From Agrobacterium tumefaciens (GTDB lineage: Bacteria; Pseudomonadota; Alphaproteobacteria; Rhizobiales; Rhizobiaceae), in contig CP048471.1 of assembly GCA_025559845.1 (NCBI GenBank), positions 248,001-312,000 on the forward strand: DNA of 64,000 nucleotides, in the 5' to 3' direction. Positions 53,781-61,755 of this stretch are shown piece by piece. The first letter of the stretch is position 1. Every line of letters begins with the position of its first letter. Below the pieces are notes generated by a model. That model searched no databases. It was given only the letters and a program-made list of their open reading frames with translations, and had not been told where the DNA came from. A program made the position numbers and the translations under genes.

Positions 53781-55991
53781 ATGAAAGACGCGGAACCGCA
53801 CGTAAACTGGCCATCGATGATACGGTACGTCGTCGTCCTGGACGAAGACAGCCTCGAAGAGGCAAGCATATTCCAAGGAATTTCGCCTAGTATGCTCAAT
53901 ATGGAATGGGCCTTGCGGTCGATTTCCGAAATGCCGGCAGACATCTTTGATTTTGGCTTGCCTCTCGAGGCCAGAAAGGCAAGGCGGATCACAGGTAAGG
54001 GCTGGAGTTGGACACCCCTCACAATCAGCAACTTTCTACAGCTGCGCATCACCCATGACGATCCATACTGGGTTGTATATTCTGGGTCGGAGGCCATCTT
54101 CAGCGCACTTTCAGATTGGGAAGGTCGTCAGACACTACCCGTTCTTCATATCTCCACCGATGACGCTGGCGGCCTCGCTCCAGATAGAGCGCGATGGACC
54201 CATGTGCGCGACCATATTCGGCGCGTTGCAGTGAAACTCCATGAGCGGGCGCAAGGGTTCCCGGTCGCCGAACTTCGGAAAACCTTGAAAGCATGGCGGA
54301 AGCCCACCGCGCCACGTTTGGATCTCGTTGCCAAACTCCACAACTGCACGGTCCCCAATCTCGTCACGCTGCGCGCTCTCGGTTTCAGCTTTGCGGCCGA
54401 GGAATCGCTTATGTCGTCCCCAGGCGATGAGAGCCCGCACATCAATGCGATCGTGGAATCTGCGAATGCTGTGATTTCACAACAAGAAAGTGTTGGGGTT
54501 TTTCCAGCCCTATTTTCCCATTTTCCAAAACCTGATCGGATCGTTATCGCTCCATCACTTTACGCACACACACGCCAGCGCCTTCGGCCCAACACAAATG
54601 CGCCGGCAGGCCTCTTCGAAACCATACGGGTCATTCAGCAGCAAAAGGGTTATACATTCTCCGGGCCTGCGGCCGTGATGGTACGAACCATGTCGCCTGC
54701 CGGCCAGTACATCATGGGGCTGCGCGCTCAGGAATTGAATGTACAGACCTTGGCCGTCAGCCTTCGGGCGGCATCAACGCTGGCAGCCACAGTGCGGCTG
54801 CCGAACGGGGTGAACCTGTCATCGGAATTGTCGGATTTCACAGCCCACGTGAGAGGCGGGCGAAGCACCGGCGGGAACGGCAAGGCCGAGCGCGTGTTTC
54901 GCAATGTTCAAAAATCCCTTCGATCTTATACCTCTCCGGCTTTGCTGGAGATTGTTGCCAGCAGCCAAACAGGCGTGAAGCTGATCGCCGACGCACCGCT
55001 TGAATGGCTACCTGTGGGTGATCTGCCCCTGGCTATAGCTTTGGACGTGTCGCGCATTCCTACGACGCCCGGCAATCTGATGATGACTCAGCTCATGAGA
55101 AGCGAGACGCTTTATATCAAGCCCAAGGCCTTCGGCGAAGTTCTGGTGGTATCCTCCTTTTCCCCCAGTGACCCGATCCGCCACGACGTCCGAATAGCAA
55201 TGGAGACCTTCACCAAGACTGCCAAGGAACATCTAAATTTTCGGCAGGTCACAGTGACTTGCCGCGATCAGTTCGTCGAGGCCGTCAACAGCTTTCATGG
55301 CGCCATGATGATCTTCGACGGTCATGGGTCGCATGATCGCAACAGCGGCGCCGGCTTCCTGCACATCGGCACGGAGAAGGTTGACGTCTGGGAACTGCGC
55401 GGGAGGCTGCGGCCTCCACCCGTTGTTGTTCTTAGTGCATGCGATACCCACTCGCCGGATCGCACACACGCCACCGCCGGCGCTGGGTTTCTGACTTGTG
55501 GCGCAACCTCCGTCGTCGCAACCTTGCTTCCGGTGCGCTCACGGAGTGCGGCCCTCTTTGCCGCTCGCCTTTCGATGCGCGCCGCGTGGTATACCCGTGC
55601 GGTGGTCCATGGCTCGAAGCGGCCCATACTTTGGAGTGAAGTCGTAGGTAGTATGCTTCGCCTCGACTTTCTTTCCGATTTGATCGGCCGATTGGAAAAA
55701 AAGAAAATGCTCTCCCCACGGCCAGCAGCAGCTCTGCGCACAGAAGTGAATATGTTCGTCCACACTCGAGACCCCAATTGGTGGGCGAATGCCAAGGCTA
55801 GGCTAATGGAGGTGACAGGGCTTGAAGCTGACGATATGGCGCGCCTGGTTTCGAAGACCATCGCCGAGGGTGACAGCGTGCGGTACACACATCTAGGAAA
55901 TCCAGATTTGCTTTGCATCACCGATAGCTGCCCAGCCCTGAACCCCCTATTCTTTACGGCTAAGGGATCAGCTGCAGGCAGGGCATGTTGA
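53781..55991 (+). CDS. CHAT-domain (caspase-like) protease
   Basis: 736 residues. The C-terminal 250 residues are a CHAT domain: catalytic His in MMIFDGHGSHDRNSGAG (H515) and catalytic Cys in VVVLSACDTHSPDRTHAT (C554), followed by GFLTCGATSVVATLLPVRSRSAALF, as in caspase-fold peptidases. The N-terminal 450 residues are unknown, with no TPR or NTPase seen. CHAT proteases in defence operons cut a partner or host protein after infection sensing. Placement between HEPN genes suggests the protease could control HEPN activity. No ribosome site is strong. Confidence 0.82.
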   Translation: MKDAEPHVNWPSMIRYVVVLDEDSLEEASIFQGISPSMLNMEWALRSISEMPADIFDFGLPLEARKARRITGKGWSWTPLTISNFLQLRITHDDPYWVVYSGSEAIFSALSDWEGRQTLPVLHISTDDAGGLAPDRARWTHVRDHIRRVAVKLHERAQGFPVAELRKTLKAWRKPTAPRLDLVAKLHNCTVPNLVTLRALGFSFAAEESLMSSPGDESPHINAIVESANAVISQQESVGVFPALFSHFPKPDRIVIAPSLYAHTRQRLRPNTNAPAGLFETIRVIQQQKGYTFSGPAAVMVRTMSPAGQYIMGLRAQELNVQTLAVSLRAASTLAATVRLPNGVNLSSELSDFTAHVRGGRSTGGNGKAERVFRNVQKSLRSYTSPALLEIVASSQTGVKLIADAPLEWLPVGDLPLAIALDVSRIPTTPGNLMMTQLMRSETLYIKPKAFGEVLVVSSFSPSDPIRHDVRIAMETFTKTAKEHLNFRQVTVTCRDQFVEAVNSFHGAMMIFDGHGSHDRNSGAGFLHIGTEKVDVWELRGRLRPPPVVVLSACDTHSPDRTHATAGAGFLTCGATSVVATLLPVRSRSAALFAARLSMRAAWYTRAVVHGSKRPILWSEVVGSMLRLDFLSDLIGRLEKKKMLSPRPAAALRTEVNMFVHTRDPNWWANAKARLMEVTGLEADDMARLVSKTIAEGDSVRYTHLGNPDLLCITDSCPALNPLFFTAKGSAAGRAC

Positions 55992-56002
55992 AAATGCCCA
56001 AG

Positions 56003-57007
56003 CTACGGTGACGCAGCGAAAGTTCTTTCGTACATTCTCCACCCCAAAGTGGAGATACGAGTATCTTTCGGCCTCTGACCCAACTCCAGAATTGTCGTGT
56101 GGCGCCGAACGTTGAATTCGGTCGCAGCCATCCAAGACGCAATTAGGTTGGTTTTCCATGTGAGCTGTTTAGGCAACGGCGTAATCAGACCCTTGCGAGG
56201 GAACACCTTCTCATTGACAAATCCTGTGCATAGTTCGCTTAAGGCCCCTGTGGTCAGGTCCGCGATGGCCGCTAGGTCTTCGAGAACGAGACTTCCATCA
56301 TCCGCGATTCCCGTTGTGCTGCAGCGAATGTGGCCCAGGGAATGAGAAAAATAGGAAGCCATAACACGCTGAAAAAGTCGCGTTAGGTTTGTAAGCAAAC
56401 CCACATTCGCAGCGATATCGTCTTCATCGATGATCCAAATAACATCTTGTCCCGGTGAGGATAGGCCTGACAATAGAAATGCGCTCAGGTGCAATACTCG
56501 CAGCAGGCGCTCTTGCACGTTCGGCTTCCATCGTTTCAATAATTCGGCGCCCACCACGTCCTCGGCCGGCCCGGTGAAAAATGATCCACCCGCTTTGGAG
56601 ATGGCAAACTGTGCCAAGTAGCCTTCGATACCAGCCGCCGCTTGCATGAACGGAACCAACGCCTGACGCCGCATTCCATCGTTGAGTGCCTTGAATGACA
56701 TTCGGCGGCGGTTCGGCAGGATAGCATCGCGAAATTGGCGTTGCCGCACCAGCCAGTCGTGGTTCTTCGCTAGGTCCAGTATTAAAAACGTATAAGTGTC
56801 AAAATGCTGCTTTTGATGATGGCCACCAAAATCTGCGACAAGCAGAAGTGTGCGACCTCGCTTGAGGAACGGGAATTCCGAGCGGTTAGCACTGAGATCA
56901 GCGTTAAAGCTGTCCGCCAAAAGTGTCCCCACACCTTCAGGCGAAAAGTTTGGTTTGTGGACAGACGAAGGTAACAGATCGAATGAGACCCGAAAAGAAG
57001 TTGCCAT
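56003..57007 (-). CDS. Uncharacterised protein with RNase-H-like (DUF3800-like) features
   Basis: 334 residues. Acidic residues lie where an RNase H fold would need them: LLLVADFGGHH near residue 58, AAAGIEGYLAQF, VIWIIDEDDIAANVGLL and AIADLTTGALSE, the last like DUF3800 LQxAD ends. This is only suggestive. It is convergent with the CHAT gene (11 bp apart) and divergent from the DUF5131 gene. DUF3800 proteins are common in defence islands; I do not recognise a system. Start ATG 57007. Confidence 0.6.
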   Translation of the reverse strand: MATSFRVSFDLLPSSVHKPNFSPEGVGTLLADSFNADLSANRSEFPFLKRGRTLLLVADFGGHHQKQHFDTYTFLILDLAKNHDWLVRQRQFRDAILPNRRRMSFKALNDGMRRQALVPFMQAAAGIEGYLAQFAISKAGGSFFTGPAEDVVGAELLKRWKPNVQERLLRVLHLSAFLLSGLSSPGQDVIWIIDEDDIAANVGLLTNLTRLFQRVMASYFSHSLGHIRCSTTGIADDGSLVLEDLAAIADLTTGALSELCTGFVNEKVFPRKGLITPLPKQLTWKTNLIASWMAATEFNVRRHTTILELGQRPKDTRISTLGWRMYERTFAASP

Positions 57008-57153
57008 ATACGTTCAGCTCAGTCCGCGAGATAAAGTCTTTCATGTAGAGAAAGGCGCCAAAGACATCCTACAATCTAAAGACGAATGCTGCAATTTAAC
57101 GGGAATTAAGGATATGTTGATGTCATATCAACCGGATTATCGGAGGGTTGCAA

Positions 57154-57930
57154 ATGGCTGAGACACAGATCGAATGGACCGACGCGACATGGAATCCCGT
57201 CGCGGGTTGCACCATCATGTCCGCTGGATGCACCAACTGCTATGCGATGGCTATGGCCAAGCGACTGGAAGCTATGCATGTTGACAAATATGTGGGCCTA
57301 ACCCGTAAGAGCGGCACAAGGACAATCTGGACCGGGGTTGTGCGGGAGGATGAGTCCGCTCTCCTCATTCCACATGCTTGGAAAAAGCCCCGCAAGATTT
57401 TCGTCAATTCAATGAGCGACCTTTTCCATGATTCGGTCTCCGATGAATTCATTCTAAAAGTCTGGCAGGTGATGCGCGAGACGCCACACCACAACTACCA
57501 GATTCTCACCAAACGGCCAGAACGTATGGCGACTGTGATCCGTGAGGTGATTGGCGAAATTCTGCCGAACGTGTGGCTTGGAACCAGTGTCGAGGACAAT
57601 GCTGTGACGGATCGCATCGACCATCTCCGTCACGTGCCGGCAGCCATTCGCTTTATCTCTTTTGAACCGCTGATCGGTTCTGTCGGAGCCATTGATCTTA
57701 CCAATATCCACTGGGCTATCGTTGGCGGCGAAAGCGGCAAATCTGCTCGACCACTGCAGGAGGAGTGGATCGATGAGATATACGACACTTGCCTAGAAAA
57801 CGATACGGCGTTCTTTTTCAAGCAATGGGGAACGTGGGGCAAGGATAACAAACGGCGGTCGAAGAAGGCAAATGGCCGAGAATATAAGGGTCGCACATGG
57901 GATCAGATGCCAATCCATGCAGTACCGTGA
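57154..57930 (+). CDS. DUF5131 family protein (phage Gp37/Gp68-like, three-Cys motif)
   Basis: 258 residues from ATG 57154, preceded by CGGAGGG at 7 bases; a TTG 6 bases upstream is less likely. The three cysteines C19, C26 and C29 (CTIMSAGCTNCYAMAM) give the C-x6-C-x2-C motif named in the partner family TcmP; a SAM/iron-sulphur-type chemistry is proposed for the family. KIFVNSMSDLFHDS, NYQILTKRPERM, VWLGTSVED and ISFEPLIGSV follow the radical-enzyme-like barrel. Next to two TcmP genes, as expected. Activity unknown. Confidence 0.9.
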   Translation: MAETQIEWTDATWNPVAGCTIMSAGCTNCYAMAMAKRLEAMHVDKYVGLTRKSGTRTIWTGVVREDESALLIPHAWKKPRKIFVNSMSDLFHDSVSDEFILKVWQVMRETPHHNYQILTKRPERMATVIREVIGEILPNVWLGTSVEDNAVTDRIDHLRHVPAAIRFISFEPLIGSVGAIDLTNIHWAIVGGESGKSARPLQEEWIDEIYDTCLENDTAFFFKQWGTWGKDNKRRSKKANGREYKGRTWDQMPIHAVP

Positions 57931-57964
57931 GCTGACCACAAAACGTTTTCACAGCGGAGGATGA

Positions 57965-59212
57965 GTGGTCAGGAAACGGTATGATTGGGAAGGTGGCGCG
58001 CAACTTGACGAGCACTCGAAGCGCAAACACAAGATTCTGCACGAATATGTTCTGCAATATATAGTCGTCAGATGTAAGCACCCGCAGCAGCCACGCTTTC
58101 GCTTCGCCATTGTCGATGGCTTCGCTGGTGCCGGACGATATGCTGGAGGTGCCGTGGGCTCGCCGCTTATATTCATTGACCGAATGCGAGTGGCTGCGGA
58201 GCAAATAAATCTGGCACGGGCAATCGAAGGGCTTTCCAACATTGACCTAGAATGCCACTTGATTCTGAACGACGCCGACCCAGCCGCAGTTTCTCTACTT
58301 AGGCAGAATATTGCTCCAATGCTTGCCGAAGTGCGGGAAACCAGCAAAAATCTTCGGATTGAGACCAGCATCCTCAACGAGCCATTCGAAGACGTTTACC
58401 CAAAGATTAAAACAATACTGACATCGGCGAAAATTACGAATGCGTTGTTCAACCTGGATCAATGTGGACACAGCTATGTCGACCGCGCTACCTTGGTAGA
58501 TATTATCCGGACCTACCAATCTGAAATTTTTTACACCTTCAGTATCCAGTCGTTCTTGGCCTTTTTGAGCCGAACAAACCCCGATCTCTTGCTCTCACAA
58601 CTGGCTTTCCTTGGCTTGCCAATTCGAGATATCGAACAGTTGAATTTTCCTATGAGCAACGAACGATGGCTGGGCACGGCTGAGCGCCTCGTGTTCGATG
58701 CGTTTCAGGTCTGCGCGCCATTTGTGAGCCCTTTCTCCATCCACAATCCAGATGGATGGCGTTACTGGTTTATCCACTTCGCCAAGTCGTACCGCGCCCG
58801 CCAGGTCTATAACAACGTCTTGCATGACAACAGCAGCTCGCAAGCGCATTTCGGTAGGGCCGGCCTAAATATGCTGAGTTACAACGCTCGCCATACAGAC
58901 GGCCATCTTTACCTATTCGATCAAGCAGGGCGCACAACAGCGGTTGATCAACTACGGGATGATGTCCCTCGACTTCTAAGCGAGCGGGGCCATGCGATTA
59001 ATGTCCTTGATTTCTATGAAAGCATCTACAATTTGACCCCTGCGCATTCGGCCGACATACTTTCATCGCTGGTTGGTCACCCCGACCTCAAGGTCACGAC
59101 CAAATCCGGAGGCGAACGCCGCAAGGCCAGTACCATCAAGGTAGCTGATACTATCAGGCTCAACCCGCAACGGACATTCCATCAACTTCTACGACCGCTT
59201 GAAAACCGCTGA
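57965..59212 (+). CDS. tcmP: Three-Cys-motif partner protein TcmP, first copy
   Basis: 415 residues starting at GTG 57965 after GGAGG. SAM-methyltransferase-like motif D51-GFAGAG-57, with IVDGFAGAGRYAGG and GSPLIFI; downstream NDADPAAVSLLRQNI and FNLDQCGHSYVDR are typical of TcmP. TcmP family genes accompany DUF5131 genes; together they are thought to form a two-part modification or toxin system, but no biochemical role is proven. 34 bp after the DUF5131 gene. Probable defence role is inferred from the island. Confidence 0.88.
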   Translation: MVRKRYDWEGGAQLDEHSKRKHKILHEYVLQYIVVRCKHPQQPRFRFAIVDGFAGAGRYAGGAVGSPLIFIDRMRVAAEQINLARAIEGLSNIDLECHLILNDADPAAVSLLRQNIAPMLAEVRETSKNLRIETSILNEPFEDVYPKIKTILTSAKITNALFNLDQCGHSYVDRATLVDIIRTYQSEIFYTFSIQSFLAFLSRTNPDLLLSQLAFLGLPIRDIEQLNFPMSNERWLGTAERLVFDAFQVCAPFVSPFSIHNPDGWRYWFIHFAKSYRARQVYNNVLHDNSSSQAHFGRAGLNMLSYNARHTDGHLYLFDQAGRTTAVDQLRDDVPRLLSERGHAINVLDFYESIYNLTPAHSADILSSLVGHPDLKVTTKSGGERRKASTIKVADTIRLNPQRTFHQLLRPLENR

Positions 59213-59230
59213 GCAGAATTCTGCCTGTTT

Positions 59231-60130
59231 CTAGGTGGATCCCTTTCGGACCTTAGGTAACTTATCACCCATTCTCAGGATGTAATCTGCACCCTCAAGG
59301 CCCTTGCGATGCGGGCCGGCCCACAACAAGTAGTAAAGCGGTGCGCCACGCGTGTTGCAGATCAGCCTGGGCGTAGACACGAAGCCGAAAGCGTTCTTCA
59401 GATTTCGCCGATACAATTCTAGCAAGCGGTCAGAATAATCGTCTCGCTTGCGGAGTTCTGTGGATGCGAACAGGCCATGGGCATCAGAAGAGTAAACCTC
59501 ATCGAACCATTCGCGGCTACCGAAGTACCGATCCAACGTGTCTGCCCAAGCGACGGGAACATTGCCATCATTGGGGAGCATTCGATTGAGCGCCATGTTG
59601 AGCGCGAAATTCACAACAACCTCGAACAGTCCGGTATTCGCCAAGGCCTGTACACTCGACCACTCGAGTCTCGCTCCAAAAGGGTCGAGAAACGCGACGC
59701 CACGATGACTATTCTTCGAAATTGCCTGGCCGACGACCCATGCGATTCCGTTTGCTGCTGGGACTCTTAGTTTCGTTATCTGCCGGCGCTCGCCGAATTC
59801 GGCTTCGACATCGCTCAGTTCCTCGGCGCGGTTAGCATCGGGTTCTATAAAAACATAACGTGAAAAGTGGTTGGCTATGCTAAGCGCAACCCTGGGCGAT
59901 CCATCAAGGAATTCAGCCTGTTCAGAATCTTGTTCGGCCGGTGCTTCCAATAAATCGAGCATCGCCAGCGGCTCATTCTTGCTACGAATCTTTGCGCGCC
60001 CGCCACCCGCAAATGCGTCGACATAGATGGTGCGCCACGGCTGGTTCTTCAGGACCTTCGTATAGAAATCGAGATAGCGGGCCAGTATATCCAGCTTTTC
60101 TTTTGCCCACGGGCCAACCTCAGCGACCAT
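59231..60130 (-). CDS. tcmP: Three-Cys-motif partner protein TcmP, second copy (diverged)
   Basis: 299 residues from ATG 60130; a GTG at 60142 would add four residues. TcmP pattern: VGPWAKEKLDILARYLDFY, YVDAFAGGGR, GSPRVALSIANHFSRYVFIEPD, FLDPFGARLEWSSVQAL and a C-terminal APLYYLLWAGPH. It is convergent with the first copy (18 bp apart) and shares little sequence beyond motifs, so it is not a tandem duplicate. Possession of two TcmP genes around one DUF5131 gene is unusual. Confidence 0.88.
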   Translation of the reverse strand: MVAEVGPWAKEKLDILARYLDFYTKVLKNQPWRTIYVDAFAGGGRAKIRSKNEPLAMLDLLEAPAEQDSEQAEFLDGSPRVALSIANHFSRYVFIEPDANRAEELSDVEAEFGERRQITKLRVPAANGIAWVVGQAISKNSHRGVAFLDPFGARLEWSSVQALANTGLFEVVVNFALNMALNRMLPNDGNVPVAWADTLDRYFGSREWFDEVYSSDAHGLFASTELRKRDDYSDRLLELYRRNLKNAFGFVSTPRLICNTRGAPLYYLLWAGPHRKGLEGADYILRMGDKLPKVRKGST

Positions 60131-60196
60131 CAGAACTCTCACAGCGATTCATCCACGCCCACAACGTAGGGGTGTTTTGAACGCCATTCAATTAGC

Positions 60197-60823
60197 ATGA
60201 ACACATCAAAGAGAATTACGCAGTGCTTCGAGGCGGTTTGTGATGTCATGTACACTGCCAGCATAGCCGAGGAGCCAAGGCTCGTGTACATCACAGGCCG
60301 GGCGAAGGTAATGAGCGGGGTGGGGAGTATGTTTAAACGAGCGAGTGAACTGCGCATCCCCGACCCATATTTCTCAGGGAGAGCCGGCTTTCTTGGGAGC
60401 AGCCTTGAGGAACTGTACGATGACATGCGTAGATTTAACCTACCCCAACAAGTACCAGACACCGTTCGCCGATCTCACGACGCAATCCGCCACGCGTACA
60501 TCTATTCGTACTACTCGTATGACCTTCTAACCGTAGCGGCAGCCCAGACCTTCCCGTGCCTTGAGCTTGCATTGCGGGAGCGCATCGGCTCGCAATTCGT
60601 CGGAAGATTGGATAGGAAGGGCAAGCCGCGGCATGCGCCGATGCTCGATGAGCTGCTCAAGAGCGCAAAAAACCAGGGCCTCATATCAGCCGATGTGAAA
60701 GGCCTGAGCCATTTGCGAAACATGTTTGCCCATGGCACAAGCGCTGTTTTGAACCCGCCGATGTTTCTCGCGCCCTTCGAACTCATCACCGAAACAATTG
60801 CAGAGCTGTTCGCAGAACCATGA
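60197..60823 (+). CDS. HEPN-like protein, third copy
   Basis: 208 residues, all-helical. The C-terminal motif R174-NMFA-H179 in LSHLRNMFAHGTSAVL is an Rx4H signature of HEPN RNases; ELALRERIGSQF and LLKSAKNQGLIS are compatible with that fold. N-terminal half is unknown. Divergent from the second TcmP by 66 bp. It lies upstream of the DUF2971 gene on the same strand (37 bp). Not closely similar to the other two HEPN proteins. Confidence 0.65.
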   Translation: MNTSKRITQCFEAVCDVMYTASIAEEPRLVYITGRAKVMSGVGSMFKRASELRIPDPYFSGRAGFLGSSLEELYDDMRRFNLPQQVPDTVRRSHDAIRHAYIYSYYSYDLLTVAAAQTFPCLELALRERIGSQFVGRLDRKGKPRHAPMLDELLKSAKNQGLISADVKGLSHLRNMFAHGTSAVLNPPMFLAPFELITETIAELFAEP

Positions 60824-60860
60824 TTTTCCATTCCCCTGACGTACTGGTTGGCGCTTCACC

Positions 60861-61733
60861 ATGACCGAAGCCCCGATTGTCAAGCAGATCGAGCACGAGA
60901 GGAAGGTCCGACGGATCATTGGCTCAGTATTGCGGGACTACGGTATCAATCTGGATGCAGACGACACCGAACTCACTGTTCGCCCTGGAGTGATCCTTGA
61001 ACACACCGGCAGCAGAGCACTTTCCAGTGCTATTCTCGATAGTATGTTTCCGAGAGCGCCAATCCCTTGTGAACTCTTCCACTACACTACCGTCGCTTCG
61101 CTCAAGGGGATCGCAGCGACCCAACAGCTACGATTGTACTGGGCTCGAAAGCGTATCGGTGAAGGGGAACTCGACACTTTCGCTATCAGGCATGGGCTGA
61201 GAGGTTATCTCGATAAAACCGCCGGGGAGCCATTCTATAAAAAATTGTCGGATGACATCTTCTATGTCTCTTTGACCCGCCCCGGCGGAGGTGACGAGAT
61301 CGATCTTTGGAATGTTTTCTCGGAAGGTGGGCAGGGTGTTAGATTAAGGTTCCGTATTCACCCTTCGCGGGCGGAACTGCGAGCGATTCAGTATGACGTA
61401 CCGGAGACCGTGCTGTCGAAGCTCAACAGTGCTCTATCGGCCGAAGGAGAGCCACCTTTCGTGCCGTGGTCGTTGTCGAAAATCGGAGCTTTTTACCTGC
61501 CGGCGATGCTTCACCGGGAAGATGAGGTGCGGCTTCTCATCAAGCGCCACTCAGGAGGTCGAGACGACAGCTCGACTGACGGGAACAATCGATATTGGCC
61601 ATTGGAAATTGGGGAAAGCAATGATTTTTGCCAGATCGACCTCATCGAGATTCACGCAGGGCCGAATTCATGCATGCAAAAGATTCAAGGCGCCATTATC
61701 GATACGGCGTTTGCGTCCGTACCTGTGGTGTGA
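60861..61733 (+). CDS. DUF2971-family protein
   Basis: 290 residues. The core reads ELFHYTTVASLKGIAATQQLRLYWARK, then DIFYVSLTRPGG, DLWNVFSEGGQGVRLRFRI, matching the DUF2971 pattern of a Tyr-Thr start, a serine-threonine strand and a W..Y/F-G-G-V loop. The family has an unknown function and is frequent in defence loci. N-terminal 70 residues are unassigned. Follows HEPN-3 closely and is convergent with the helicase (22 bp apart). Confidence 0.75.
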   Translation: MTEAPIVKQIEHERKVRRIIGSVLRDYGINLDADDTELTVRPGVILEHTGSRALSSAILDSMFPRAPIPCELFHYTTVASLKGIAATQQLRLYWARKRIGEGELDTFAIRHGLRGYLDKTAGEPFYKKLSDDIFYVSLTRPGGGDEIDLWNVFSEGGQGVRLRFRIHPSRAELRAIQYDVPETVLSKLNSALSAEGEPPFVPWSLSKIGAFYLPAMLHREDEVRLLIKRHSGGRDDSSTDGNNRYWPLEIGESNDFCQIDLIEIHAGPNSCMQKIQGAIIDTAFASVPVV

Positions 61734-61755
61734 GTTCGCTTGGGCGCCTAAGCGC

